NCBI GenBank assembly: GCA_040752025.1
Contig: JBFMFR010000029.1
Coordinates: 21,143-85,142, forward strand
Length of the DNA: 64,000 nt
Reading direction: 5' to 3'
Origin: JBFMFR01 sp040752025
Lineage (GTDB): Bacteria; Chloroflexota; Anaerolineae; Anaerolineales; UBA4823
The translations under genes were made by a program, and so were the position numbers. Below are positions 1-8,573 of this stretch, piece after piece. Each line of letters opens with the position of its first letter. The first letter of the stretch is position 1. The notes under the pieces were generated by a model that was not told the DNA's origin, searched no databases, and was given only the letters and a program-made list of their open reading frames with translations.

Positions 1-1
1 G

Positions 2-586
2 CTGACCCTGGGATTCGGGCAGCCCGATTTGACCACCCGTTTAGAAACGTTGCGTCTGCCGGGCAGCCAGCAACCCGGCCAGGTCTTGCAGATTGGGCGT
101 AACCTGTGGGTGTGGCGCGTCCACCGTAAAGACCAGACGGCTGAAATCGAGGTCTTGCTGAATTTGAGTGAGCCTGACTTGCCTTACGTGGACCGGTTCG
201 AAATCCAGGCCGGGGAAGCCGAAGTGTGGGTGTTCAACGATTCATATCATCCAAGACCAAAGTGGAGCGTGTACGCCTGGCAAGAAAGGGCCGGCGGCTT
301 TAGCCATATCGACCCCCTGGAGCGTTTGGTTTTCGAGTTGGGACGGCCTCAAGAAGCTGTTCCAGCCATCCAGACGGAGCTGGCGTGGCTGAAAAAGGAT
401 TTGCCATATGGTTATGATTACCCCGCCCAGGCCGCCCGCCTGACCTACCTGTTGGGGTTGAGCTACGAACTCAGCGGCAACCAAAACAACGCCGTGCGCG
501 CTTACCTGGAAGTATGGCGTCAGTACCCGGAAACAGCGTTTGCGCTGCTGGCGCGCGCCAGGTTGGAGCCCGGTGCTGAGCCATAA
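2..586 (+). CDS. C-terminal part of a TPR-containing protein, cut by the window edge
   Basis: The frame is open from the left edge, with no stop before base 586, so the true start lies outside the window. About 194 codons remain. The first ~100 residues look like a beta-rich region (LWVWRVHRKDQTAEIEVLLNL). The last ~60 residues contain a tetratricopeptide-like helical pair (LTYLLGLSYELSGNQNNAVRAYLEVWRQYP), which normally mediates protein contacts. No catalytic motif is visible. Other proteins in this window combine TPRs with membrane anchors and low-complexity linkers, so the missing N-terminus may do so too; that is inference only. Confidence 0.7.
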   Translation: MTLGFGQPDLTTRLETLRLPGSQQPGQVLQIGRNLWVWRVHRKDQTAEIEVLLNLSEPDLPYVDRFEIQAGEAEVWVFNDSYHPRPKWSVYAWQERAGGFSHIDPLERLVFELGRPQEAVPAIQTELAWLKKDLPYGYDYPAQAARLTYLLGLSYELSGNQNNAVRAYLEVWRQYPETAFALLARARLEPGAEP

Positions 587-634
587 TGGGGGCGGGCCAG
601 CAGCCAGGGTTGTGCTCGATTGACTTCAAGCTGC

Positions 635-679
635 TTAAAAACTTCGGGTGGCAGCCGGTTCACCGGTTGCCACCCGAAG
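635..679 (-). terminator. Rho-independent terminator of the cold shock gene
   Basis: On the minus strand, downstream of the cold shock stop codon, a long hairpin (arms CTTCGGGTGGCA / TGCCACCCGAAG at 642-679, with an inner CCGGT/ACCGG extension) is followed directly by a run of five T residues (637-641). This is the classic intrinsic terminator layout. The same hairpin may also slow transcription arriving from the plus-strand TPR gene, but there is no T tract on that side. Confidence 0.85.
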
Positions 680-699
680 CCTGGTGGTTCACATATTAG

Positions 700-909
700 T
701 TAGAGGGTGGTGACATTGACAGCCTGCAAACCCTTGGGGCCCTGCTCGATGGAGAACTCCACCTTCTGGCCTTCCTGGAGATTGCGGTAGCCATCCGCTT
801 CGATTGCGGTGTAGTGGACGAAAACATCCGGACCGCCCTCGCGAGCCAGGAAACCGTAGCCCTTGCTACCATTGAACCATTTGACTGTGCCGATAATTCT
901 TTCGGACAT
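700..909 (-). CDS. Cold shock protein, CspA family
   Basis: A 69-residue single cold shock domain protein beginning MSERIIGTVKWFNG. The RNA-binding motifs RNP1 (KGYGFL) and RNP2 (VFVHY) are both present. Family members are small beta barrels that bind single-stranded RNA or DNA and melt mRNA structure. The frame stays open for 23 more codons upstream, but the start at 909 is chosen because a strong Shine-Dalgarno (AAGGAGG) precedes it and the first residues then match the family start. It is monocistronic with its own terminator. The leader of ~100 bp could be long, as in cold-inducible csp genes, but no promoter was pinned down. Confidence 0.95.
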   Translation of the reverse strand: MSERIIGTVKWFNGSKGYGFLAREGGPDVFVHYTAIEADGYRNLQEGQKVEFSIEQGPKGLQAVNVTTL

Positions 910-1134
910 TGTAATTTGCCTCCTTCTTGGCAAAAGATAAAGATGGGTGATGCGCGGCCGTTCTATCGGAGCAGTCAAACATTAATACTGCCCAAGCCTA
1001 CGAGACTTGAGCCGTTGTCTTTCTGGTGCAACGAGAACTGTCTGGCATCTTGCAAGGAAGAATTTTACCAGAAAGTCGGTCTGTGTCAAGCGCGCTTTTT
1101 GGTTTTTGGATCGAACTGGTCGATATTCTTCTTG

Positions 1135-1779
1135 CTACCAGGGCAGCAGCGTGACCGTCATCTCCCCTGCGGCCAGTTGCACTTCGAGCACGTCGTAACC
1201 TGTGAAGGTCTGGTCGAAGAAGCTGTTGACCTCGGCTTCGATCGAAGCGTAGAGCAGCTCTGGCATCTGCTCCTCGTCCAGGCTCAGGCGGGTGAGGTGG
1301 AAGCGCAGGCGATTTTCCTCCACCGCCACCGTGCCAGACAGTTCGACGCTGCCTGCCAGGCCCAGGGCGTATTCCGAGTTGATCTCGCCGCTCATGTTGA
1401 CCTGCTCGGGTGTAAAAGCCAGGCGGTCGATCTGCACCGGCGCCTGGTTGCCGGATTGGGCGAGGTGCTCCTGCACAAGCTGCGTGGCTGTGGCATCCGT
1501 GAACACCTTTTGCTCGGGGGCGCGGGTCTTGGGCGTGGCGGTCATGGCGCGCGGCAGCGCCGCCGGGTCGAAGGTGACGACCGCGCGGGTGGGCGAGGCG
1601 AGCGCCGGGGCGGTTCGCTCGGGAGGGCTTGCCTCTGCCGGGCCGGTGCTGGATAAGCGCAGGCCGTTTTGCTGGCCCAGGATGAATACCAGCAGGGTAA
1701 AGGCCGCCGTCCCCAGGATGAGCAGCAAGACGGCCAACAGGATTTGTCGCATCGTCAGGGAAAAGGGCGTTTTCATCAT
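1135..1779 (-). CDS. Membrane-anchored protein of unknown function
   Basis: 214 residues. An N-terminal hydrophobic helix (ILLAVLLLILGTAAFTLLVF, residues ~12-33) is followed by a Pro/Ser/Thr-rich stretch and then a globular ~120-residue domain that is probably outside the membrane. I do not recognise the domain; it has alternating strands such as SVELSGTVAVEENRLRFHLTRL and no catalytic motif. A GGAG sequence just upstream supports the ATG at 1779 over the GTG at 1788. It is the last gene of a minus-strand operon with an ABC transporter, 25 bp after the preceding gene, so a role with that transporter is possible. Confidence 0.75.
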   Translation of the reverse strand: MMKTPFSLTMRQILLAVLLLILGTAAFTLLVFILGQQNGLRLSSTGPAEASPPERTAPALASPTRAVVTFDPAALPRAMTATPKTRAPEQKVFTDATATQLVQEHLAQSGNQAPVQIDRLAFTPEQVNMSGEINSEYALGLAGSVELSGTVAVEENRLRFHLTRLSLDEEQMPELLYASIEAEVNSFFDQTFTGYDVLEVQLAAGEMTVTLLPW

Positions 1780-1804
1780 CCACTCCACAGTTCGCCGGGC
1801 TGCC

Positions 1805-2413
1805 TCAGGGCATCAGCCGGCAGGCCGCCCGCGGCAGAAAATCCTTGTAATTGGGGTGCGAAAGCAAGAGGTATTCGCTTTCGCGAATCCATTTCTGCGG
1901 CTGGTCCACCTGGTTTTCGATCAAAATCCAGTACTGCTCTTGCCCATCCTCATCTACTGTCTGGTCCCAGCCCAGGACGGTGAAAAGTGCGTCTTTCTCC
2001 AGGGCGTCTTCCCGGTACTGGTTTCCCGGGCAGGTGTAGGTGTTGATCCTTTCCAGGGCGCTGCCGACAACGTGCGGCAATGGCGTCAGCGTGATCGTCG
2101 GCGTGGGGGTGTCGGAGGGCAGCGGAGTGGTCGTCCAGGTGGCGGTGGGCGTCCAGGTAGCCGTGGGGGTGATCGTTGGGGTGGGCGTGGCCGACGGGGT
2201 GGCGGTGAAGCCCATCGCCTCGACCAGCGTGACCGCCAGCTCGGAGTCCACGCGGGCCGTGCGCGTGATCGCCAGGATCGTCCCGGTGCGCTGCAAGTCG
2301 GGCGGCAGTGGGTTCGAGATCATCGAAAGCACCCAGGGCAGCAGGGCTGCCAGGGCGCAGAAAACGAAGAACAGGATGTACCGCACGGTGGCTGTGTTCA
2401 GCTTGGCTAGCAT
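1805..2413 (-). CDS. Membrane-anchored protein with Thr/Pro-rich linker and SH3-like C-terminal domain
   Basis: 202 residues. One N-terminal membrane helix (YILFFVFCALAALLPWVLSMI) is followed by ~40 residues, then a TPTPT-type linker (~70-115), then a C-terminal ~85-residue domain. That domain (ALFTVLGWDQTVDEDGQEQYWILIEN...QKWIRESEY) resembles bacterial SH3-like domains. Two Cys residues (TCPGN and AACRL) could form a disulphide outside the cell. A GGAGGG ribosome site lies 8 bp before the ATG, and the gene starts 12 bp after the ABC transporter stop. The same SH3-like architecture recurs at the C-terminus of that transporter, which suggests the two act together; this is inferred. Confidence 0.75.
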   Translation of the reverse strand: MLAKLNTATVRYILFFVFCALAALLPWVLSMISNPLPPDLQRTGTILAITRTARVDSELAVTLVEAMGFTATPSATPTPTITPTATWTPTATWTTTPLPSDTPTPTITLTPLPHVVGSALERINTYTCPGNQYREDALEKDALFTVLGWDQTVDEDGQEQYWILIENQVDQPQKWIRESEYLLLSHPNYKDFLPRAACRLMP

Positions 2414-2425
2414 GCTGTCGCCCTC

Positions 2426-5209
2426 CTAAAGGCTGCACCCACTGGGGACGAAGAAAATGCTGGCCCGCAGGTGCAGCACTTCTCCCGGCAGCGGCGCTTC
2501 GCTCAAGATCAGGCGCAACTGGTCGTCTTGGGCGATCGGCACTTCGACCACCAGGCCGCGAAACAGGAAGGAATGGTGGCTGGGGGTGATCTCGTGAGAC
2601 GAAATCACCTCGCCGTTGCGCTCGACGAACAGCCGGCCCACGCTCACTTCGGGCCCGGGCTCGTCCCGGAACAGGTCTACCACCGCCACTACCGAGCCGG
2701 AGACATCGCTGGTCCAGTCGGCCAGGGGCGCAGCTTCATCTGACTCCAGGTAAGCACGCGGGATGGCGCAGCGCGGCGGGGAGGCCACCACGCCGGTCTG
2801 TGAGGCCAGGGCGCTGGTGTCAGGGGCCAGCACCCAGCCGACCAACTGGCGGCCGGTGAACTGTTCCTTGATGCGGAACCACTGCCCGCTCTGGTCTTTG
2901 CCCAGCAGCAGGAAAGAGCTGTTTTCGGGCAGCAGTTCCAGGGGGAAATCGGCGTGCTCGGGCCCGAAGAGGATGCGCGAGTTGCGCACCAGCGCCCCCA
3001 CGGGCAGCGGGGCGAACCCCTCTTCGTAAGTGACCTGCGGCACGACCGGCGTGGGCTGCATCTCTACGGTGGCGGTTGGCGCCTGGGCCAGCGCCTGCGT
3101 GGGCTGGAGCGGTACAGGCGTGGGCGGGAGGGCGCGCATGACCGTGGTAGATGGCGGGGGCAAAGGCGTGGGCAGCGGGCACTGCGACTGGCTGACGTAG
3201 CCGAATAAAGATCCGAGTGAATATTCCACGCGCACGGTATCCTCATCCTCACGCAGGTAGAAGAAATCCCGCGAGCGCGCTTCGAAGAAAAACGCCCAAC
3301 TGAAGGCTACCAGCAGCAGGGGCAGCAGAACGACGATGTGCCCGTTCACCAGCGCCCTGTTCAGCCTTTCGCGCTGTGAGAACCAGGTGTCCTGTAAGCG
3401 CAGGGCCACCAGCCCCAGGATCAAAGCTGCCAGGATATAGACCAGCAGGTACAGCCAGATGGCGAAGAGATGCCCGAAGCTGTAGAAATCCTGCAGGCGC
3501 GGGTTGGCTGCCCAGCAGTACATCTGGATGCTGGTGGAAATGCCCTCCGCCGCCCAATGGCTGGAAGCAAATACCGACAGGCGTTCCAGGAAGGCGCGCA
3601 GCCGCTCGTTGAAATCCACGCCTCCCGAGAAGAACAGGTAAAAAACCACCACGATGCCCAGCAGGCCCGTCGCCGTGCGCTCACTGCTGGAAGCGGCGGA
3701 GATGGCCAGTCCCAGGGTGACCGAGGCGATGCAGGCCAGGTACAACGTGACCAGCACGTAGGGGGTCGAAGGCAGGCTTTGGCCCTGAAAAGTCAGCACC
3801 ACCAGCAGGGTGCTGGGCGCCAGGATGCCCACCAGCACGACCAGCACTACCCACTTCGAGAGCAGGTAGGCCCACGGCGAGAGGCCCTTGACGCGCTCGT
3901 AGTGGTAGATCTGGCGCTCTTTGATCACGTCCAGGAACGAGCCGATCAGGCCCAGGAGCGTGACCACCAGGGCGATGATGAACACCGCCTGGCGCGCGTC
4001 GGTGGTATCGAAAACCGCCGAATAGCCGGCCACGTCTGTATCCTGGATGAAGGCGTTATCGCGCAGCACCAGGCGCGATAACAACCCGCTGAACGGCCCC
4101 AGCAGGAAATACAGCCCCAGGGCGGGCACGTTATTGGCGAACAGCATCCAGTTGCGGCGCAGCAGCACCCAGAATTCGTGCACCCAGCTCCTGGGCCGGC
4201 TGTGGATTTTGCGCTTCGATCCGGCTGGCTGCTCCTGGCCGCGGGTTGTGGCTGGCGGGCTGAGTTCGCCCTGCGGGTCGTAGCGCCGCGACTTGCGGTA
4301 GATATCCGCCCAGCGCGAAGCGTCGTCATCAACGGATGGAGAACGAATAAACGAATGGGGAGGGCTTTGTGGCTGGGCATCTTCGCCTGAAGCCTGTTCG
4401 CTCTCAACGGAGGCTGGACGAATGGCCGGCTGGGAGGGGGTACCCCCGGCTGCCGGGGCGGGGTCGCCGTTGGCAAACTCCGCTTCCAGTTGCGCCAACA
4501 CCTGGTCGTAGCTGCCCTGGGCGCGAATGCGCCCCTGGCCCATGAAGATCACGCGGTCGCAATAATACAGGCTTTGCAGCGTATGCGTGACCACCACCAC
4601 GGTCTGGCGTTTGCCCCACGAGCGGTTGCGCAGCAGTTCCATCAGGGCTCGCTCGGCGTCGGGGTCGAGGTTGGTGGTCGGCTCGTCCAACAGCAGCAGG
4701 GGAGGGTTGGTGAGCAGCTCGGCGCACAGGTCCAGGCGCTTGCGCTCCCCGCTGCTGAGCTCGCGGATCAACGCCTGGCGGCGCCCTTCCGGGAATTCCA
4801 ACTGGTCGAGCAGCAGCTTGACCCGCCGCCGGATGTGGGCATCGTCGCGGGCTGGCAGCCGCAGCCGGCCGATCTGCAAGAGGGCCTGCTCCACCCGCAG
4901 CGTGTCGTGCAGCACGTTATAACTGGGCACCCAGCCGATGTGGCGCAGCCAGTGTTCGGGGTTGGCGTACAGGTCCTGGTTGTAGATCGAAACCTGCCCG
5001 GCGTAAGGACGGTCGCCGATGATCGCCTCCATCAGCTTGGTTTTGCCGGCCCCGTTCGGGCCGATGATGGCGACGAACTCGCCCGGTTTGACTTCGAAGT
5101 TAATATCTTTGAGGATCCATTTGCGGCGGCGCGGCCCGCCTTTGCGCACCCATAGGTTCTCGACGCGCAGGAGCGGTTTGGTAGCGGGGGAAGGGCTGCT
5201 GGTTTGCAT
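2426..5209 (-). CDS. ABC transporter, ATPase fused to ABC-2 type permease, with SH3-like extracytoplasmic tail
   Basis: 927 residues in one chain. The ATPase comes first: Walker A GPNGAGKT (50-57), signature LSSGE (151-155) and Walker B LLLLDEPT (171-178). A ~100-residue hydrophilic linker leads to an ABC-2/ABCG-like membrane domain (~350-690) with about six helices, including a final helix before the tail (HIVVLLPLLLVAFSWAFFF). The C-terminal ~200 residues follow a Pro/Thr linker and contain an SH3-like segment (LLGKDQSGQWFRIKEQF) and a beta-rich end. The order ATPase-permease matches ABCG half-transporters; the tail is unusual. The start at 5209 is chosen because upstream codons overlap the lipoprotein gene and look non-coding. 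Substrate unknown. The linker segment SPPHSFIRSPS is encoded by repeat-like DNA. Confidence 0.88.
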   Translation of the reverse strand: MQTSSPSPATKPLLRVENLWVRKGGPRRRKWILKDINFEVKPGEFVAIIGPNGAGKTKLMEAIIGDRPYAGQVSIYNQDLYANPEHWLRHIGWVPSYNVLHDTLRVEQALLQIGRLRLPARDDAHIRRRVKLLLDQLEFPEGRRQALIRELSSGERKRLDLCAELLTNPPLLLLDEPTTNLDPDAERALMELLRNRSWGKRQTVVVVTHTLQSLYYCDRVIFMGQGRIRAQGSYDQVLAQLEAEFANGDPAPAAGGTPSQPAIRPASVESEQASGEDAQPQSPPHSFIRSPSVDDDASRWADIYRKSRRYDPQGELSPPATTRGQEQPAGSKRKIHSRPRSWVHEFWVLLRRNWMLFANNVPALGLYFLLGPFSGLLSRLVLRDNAFIQDTDVAGYSAVFDTTDARQAVFIIALVVTLLGLIGSFLDVIKERQIYHYERVKGLSPWAYLLSKWVVLVVLVGILAPSTLLVVLTFQGQSLPSTPYVLVTLYLACIASVTLGLAISAASSSERTATGLLGIVVVFYLFFSGGVDFNERLRAFLERLSVFASSHWAAEGISTSIQMYCWAANPRLQDFYSFGHLFAIWLYLLVYILAALILGLVALRLQDTWFSQRERLNRALVNGHIVVLLPLLLVAFSWAFFFEARSRDFFYLREDEDTVRVEYSLGSLFGYVSQSQCPLPTPLPPPSTTVMRALPPTPVPLQPTQALAQAPTATVEMQPTPVVPQVTYEEGFAPLPVGALVRNSRILFGPEHADFPLELLPENSSFLLLGKDQSGQWFRIKEQFTGRQLVGWVLAPDTSALASQTGVVASPPRCAIPRAYLESDEAAPLADWTSDVSGSVVAVVDLFRDEPGPEVSVGRLFVERNGEVISSHEITPSHHSFLFRGLVVEVPIAQDDQLRLILSEAPLPGEVLHLRASIFFVPSGCSL

Positions 5210-5238
5210 GGGGTTGGAGGCTTCCAGGGCGTTTGGCC

Positions 5239-5751
5239 TCAGGGCGCCGGGCAGACCTCGGCCCGCTGCGCCACCACCTCGCACAGCATGCTCTGCCGGA
5301 AGCGGTAGTTGCCTTCGGCGTCGCCATCCGGATCGCCGGTTTCGAAGATGCCTTCGCGCCACACCTCGATCCATTCGATGTCATAGGAATAGAACGCCCC
5401 CGCTGGGATGGTGACCGGGATGACGCACACCGCATCGCTGGGGCCGTCTGGGATGCGGTAATAGGCGCGGATCTCGTCCACCACCGCCCGCCGGTTGACC
5501 GACAGCCCCGGGTTGGGTGTAACTTCGATGTCGTGGTTGTACTGGTGCACGGCCTGCATATCCTGTTTCATGTCTTCCGTGTTGGTGCAGTTGTTGGCTT
5601 GCAGGGTCTTGACAATGGCTTCTCCCTGCACTTGCCGGGTTTCGACCAGGCTGATTTGGTCGGCTTGCTGTGGGGCGATACAGCCCGATAACAACGCCAG
5701 GATCACCACCAACGTGGTAACCAGCAATATACGCTCTCGCGGGGTTGACAT
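5239..5751 (-). CDS. Lipoprotein of unknown function, first gene of the ABC transporter operon
   Basis: 170 residues with a lipoprotein signal: basic MSTPRER, a hydrophobic core, then LLSGC, placing the lipid-modified Cys at residue 24. The mature part has conserved-looking Cys pairs (NNCTN, DAVCVIP, SMLCEV, VCPAP) suggesting disulphides, and no motif I recognise. The ATG at 5751 has an ideal GGAGGT ribosome site 4 bp upstream; the GTG at 5763 lies inside that site and is rejected. The gene ends 29 bp before the ABC transporter start, so it is probably co-transcribed and may be a surface-exposed partner of it. Confidence 0.75.
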   Translation of the reverse strand: MSTPRERILLVTTLVVILALLSGCIAPQQADQISLVETRQVQGEAIVKTLQANNCTNTEDMKQDMQAVHQYNHDIEVTPNPGLSVNRRAVVDEIRAYYRIPDGPSDAVCVIPVTIPAGAFYSYDIEWIEVWREGIFETGDPDGDAEGNYRFRQSMLCEVVAQRAEVCPAP

Positions 5752-5918
5752 AACGACCTCCACTCACATCGAACATTCGCAGATTTACGCGGTTGCCTGC
5801 CAGGAAACCGCTTTCATCTTACCACACTGCCCCGCACCTCTGGTGGGGGTCCGGGCTGCGCCACTCCAATTTTAGCCTGTTTTGGCTGGCTTTGCCAGTT
5901 ACAAAACTGTAACTTCGG

Positions 5919-5947
5919 TTGACGCTTCTGCATCATCACGGTAAAAT
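5919..5947 (+). promoter_or_regulatory. Sigma-70-type promoter of ttuB-ttuA
   Basis: TTGACG (5919-5924), a 17-bp spacer and TAAAAT (5942-5947). The start of transcription would fall near 5954, leaving a ~15-nt leader that contains the AAGGAGA ribosome site of the sulfur carrier gene. Confidence 0.75.
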
Positions 5948-5968
5948 CAGCCACCCAAAGGAGACAGC

Positions 5969-6190
5969 ATGTCAGTGAAATTGATCTTGCGCAACCAGGA
6001 ATTCGAAGTCAAGCCCGGCATGACCCTGCGCCACTGCCTGCTCAAGATCGGTGTGCAGCCCGAAGCCGTTTTAGCCACGCTGGACGGCCAGATGATCACC
6101 GAGGATGTGATCTTGAAAGATGGGCAGGTGGTCAAACTGATTTCCGTGATCTCGGGCGGCGGCGGAACCGGCCAGGAACCTCGAAGATGA
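5969..6190 (+). CDS. ttuB: TtuB-like ubiquitin-fold sulfur carrier protein with a C-terminal extension
   Basis: 73 residues with the MoaD/ThiS/TtuB beta-grasp pattern (MSVKLILRNQEFEVKPGMTLRHCLLKIG...VVKLISVISGGGG). Such proteins carry a thiocarboxylate on a C-terminal glycine and deliver sulfur, here probably to tRNA. The gene is followed by, and overlaps by 4 bp (ATGA), a TtuA-type thiotransferase gene, which points to TtuB rather than MoaD or ThiS. Odd point: known carriers end in Gly-Gly, but here the glycines are followed by TGQEPRR. The tail would have to be removed, or a different glycine used, before adenylation. No E1-like or protease gene is adjacent. Confidence 0.8.
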   Translation: MSVKLILRNQEFEVKPGMTLRHCLLKIGVQPEAVLATLDGQMITEDVILKDGQVVKLISVISGGGGTGQEPRR

Positions 6191-7128
6191 AGTGCCGCAG
6201 GTGTATCGAAAAAGCCGTGATCAACATGCGCCAGCACAAACTGGCGCTGTGCAAAACGCATTTCCTGGATTGGATTCCCGAGCAGACCCAGCGTTTCATT
6301 AAGAAATACCAGATGTTCAGCCACGCCGACCGGGTTTTGGTGGCAGTTTCCGGCGGCAAGGACTCGCTTTCGCTGTGGGACATCCTGTGGCGGCTGGGCT
6401 ACCAGGCGGACGGCCTGTACATCGGGCTGGGCATCGACGGCGGGATCGCCTATTCCGCCGAGTCGCAGCGCCTGACGGAAAAATTCGCCGCCGAACGCGG
6501 CTTGCACCTGCACGTGGTCGATATCTCCCAGGAATATGGCGAAACCATCCCTGAAATGGCTGACCGCACCTGGCGCGGCCATACCAAGCCCTGCTCGGTG
6601 TGCGGTCTGGTCAAGCGCCACGTGATGAACCGGGTGGCCCGCCAGGGCGATTATGACGTGCTGGTCACCGGGCACAACCTGGACGACGAGGCCGCGGTGC
6701 TCTTCAGCAACACGCTCAACTGGATTCCAGGCTACCTGCTGCGCCAGTGGCCTGTCTTGGAGGCCAACCGTCCCGGGCTGGTGCGCAAGGCCAAGCCGCT
6801 TTGCCGCCTGTACGAGCGCGAAATGGCCGCCTACGCCTTGTTGAGCGGCATCGAATACGAGTACGATGAATGCCCCCATGCTGCGGGCTCCAATACGATC
6901 TATTACAAGGAACTGTTGAATAAATTAGAAGCTGAGCGCCCCGGGGCAAAGCTCAGCTTCTACCTTTCCTTCTTACAGGCCAAGCAAAACGGCCTGTTTG
7001 CTGCCGACGCCGATCCTGGCGTAACGGCGCTGCATACCTGTCCGAGCTGCGGCCAGCCCACCTCCGCCCCTGGCGAGTGCGCTTTCTGCCGCATGGTCAA
7101 ACCGGCGGATCAGGCCACTTCGAGGTAG
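6187..7128 (+). CDS. ttuA: tRNA 2-thiolation enzyme, TtuA family
   Basis: 313 residues. An N-terminal zinc site (C3, C6, C22, H25) precedes the PP-loop SGGKDS (55-60) that binds ATP. C136, C139 and C229 match the three cysteines that hold the catalytic 4Fe-4S cluster in TtuA. A C-terminal zinc ribbon follows (C285, C288, C298, C301). Family members adenylate U54 in the T-loop of tRNA and replace oxygen with sulfur to give m5s2U, stabilising tRNA at high temperature; related Ctu1/Ncs6 enzymes act on U34. Pairing with a TtuB-like carrier favours U54. The 3' end overlaps glnA on the other strand by 19 bp. Confidence 0.88.
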   Translation: MKCRRCIEKAVINMRQHKLALCKTHFLDWIPEQTQRFIKKYQMFSHADRVLVAVSGGKDSLSLWDILWRLGYQADGLYIGLGIDGGIAYSAESQRLTEKFAAERGLHLHVVDISQEYGETIPEMADRTWRGHTKPCSVCGLVKRHVMNRVARQGDYDVLVTGHNLDDEAAVLFSNTLNWIPGYLLRQWPVLEANRPGLVRKAKPLCRLYEREMAAYALLSGIEYEYDECPHAAGSNTIYYKELLNKLEAERPGAKLSFYLSFLQAKQNGLFAADADPGVTALHTCPSCGQPTSAPGECAFCRMVKPADQATSR

Positions 7129-8447
7129 CGCTCCACCTCCCAGTCGGAGACTTTCATGCGGTATTCTTCCACCTCGGCCCACTTGGCGCGCCGGAAAGCC
7201 TGGTAGGTCATTTCTCCCAGGGCGTCTTGCAGCAGGTCATCGGCGTCCAGCTCGCGCAGGGCTTCTGACAGCGAGCCGGGCAGTTCGGCGATGTTCCTTG
7301 CCGCCCGTTCCTCCGTCGTCAGAGTGTACACGTTCACGTTGTTGAGCGGGGCCGGGTAGGGCAGCTTGCGGTCGATGCCATCCAGCGCCGCCGCCAGCAT
7401 CACGGTGAAGGCCAGGTATGGATTGGCGGAGGGGTCCGGGCAGCGCAGTTCGGCGCGCATGGATTTATCTCGCCCGGGGGTGTAGTAGGGTATGCGGATC
7501 AGCGCCGAGCGGTTGATCTGCGCCCAGCCGATGTAAACTGGGGCCTCGTAGCCGGGCACCAGCCGCTTGTAGGAGTTCACCGTGGGGGCCACCACCGCCG
7601 AAAGCGCCCGGGCGTGTTTCAACTGTCCGGCCAGGAAGCCATAGGCCGCCTCAGACAGGTGGTAGGTATCCTGGGCGTTGAAGAACAGGTTCTCGCCCCC
7701 CTGGTCGAACAGGCTTTGGTGGCAGTGCATGCCCGAACCGTTGATGCCGAAGATCGGCTTGGGCATGAACGAGGCTACCAGGCCGTGCTGGGCGGCGATC
7801 GCCTTGATGGTGTATTTCAAAGTCAGCACGTTGTCCGCAGTTTGCAGCGCATCCGCGAAGCGGAAATCGATCTCGTGCTGTCCCAGGGCCACTTCATGGT
7901 GCCCCATCTCGATATCCAGGCCCATACTTTGCAGCGCGTCCATCAACTCAGTGCGCACGCGCACCGCTTCGTCATTGGCCGAGAAATCGAAATAACCACC
8001 GACATCGTGCGGCACCGGGTGGATGGTCTGCATTCCGTTGTGCTTGAACAGGAAGAATTCGGGCTCCGGGCCGACGTTGTAGACCCAGCCGCGCCCTTCC
8101 AGACGCGCCAGCGTGCGCTTGAGCGTGCCGCGCGGGTCGCCGGGGAAAGGCGATCCGTCCGACATGTAAATGTCGCAGAAGACGCGTCCCCGCCGCGCTT
8201 CCTGCGGCGACCAGGGCAGCACGGCGTAAGTCTGGGGATCGATCACCAGACGCATATCGCTCTCCTGGATGCGAGCGAAGCCCTCCACTGAAGACCCGTC
8301 GAACCAGACGCCATCCTCCATCGCCGCCTGGATGCGTTGGGCCGGGATGTCCACGCTCTTCACTGTCCCGGTCACGTCCGTAAACTGCAACGAGATGAAC
8401 TTTACCTCGTCCTCTTTCAACCGCGCAAGTAAATCTTGAGTTTCCAT
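7110..8447 (-). CDS. glnA: Glutamine synthetase, type I
   Basis: 445 residues, the length of the short GSI-alpha enzymes of Bacillus and Thermotoga. It makes glutamine from glutamate, ammonia and ATP. Visible signatures: DGSSVEGFARIQESDM near the N-terminus, the glutamate/ATP site segment NGSGMHCHQSLF, NSYKRLVPGYEAPVYIGW, and the metal-site PEPEFFLF. The adenylylation-type region typical of GSI-beta is not obvious, so feedback control through repressor binding is more likely; that is inference. Strong promoter and AGGAGG ribosome site. Its end overlaps ttuA by 19 bp. Confidence 0.96.
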   Translation of the reverse strand: METQDLLARLKEDEVKFISLQFTDVTGTVKSVDIPAQRIQAAMEDGVWFDGSSVEGFARIQESDMRLVIDPQTYAVLPWSPQEARRGRVFCDIYMSDGSPFPGDPRGTLKRTLARLEGRGWVYNVGPEPEFFLFKHNGMQTIHPVPHDVGGYFDFSANDEAVRVRTELMDALQSMGLDIEMGHHEVALGQHEIDFRFADALQTADNVLTLKYTIKAIAAQHGLVASFMPKPIFGINGSGMHCHQSLFDQGGENLFFNAQDTYHLSEAAYGFLAGQLKHARALSAVVAPTVNSYKRLVPGYEAPVYIGWAQINRSALIRIPYYTPGRDKSMRAELRCPDPSANPYLAFTVMLAAALDGIDRKLPYPAPLNNVNVYTLTTEERAARNIAELPGSLSEALRELDADDLLQDALGEMTYQAFRRAKWAEVEEYRMKVSDWEVERYLEVA

Positions 8448-8480
8448 AATCGCCTCCTGGGGGATTCACAAATTGCAGGC

Positions 8481-8509
8481 ATTCTAGCAAAGTGCTGCTG
8501 TTTCGTCAA
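8481..8509 (-). promoter_or_regulatory. Sigma-70-type promoter of glnA
   Basis: Read on the minus strand: TTGACG (8509-8504), a 17-bp spacer, then TAGAAT (8486-8481). Transcription would start near 8474, leaving a ~26-nt leader with the AGGAGG site. No clear GlnR-type palindrome overlaps it. Confidence 0.75.
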
Positions 8510-8573
8510 CCGTAATATTCCTGGTTCCGGTCAGCGCGCTTCGTGGTATAGTAGCCTATCAGGCAGGTGCAAG

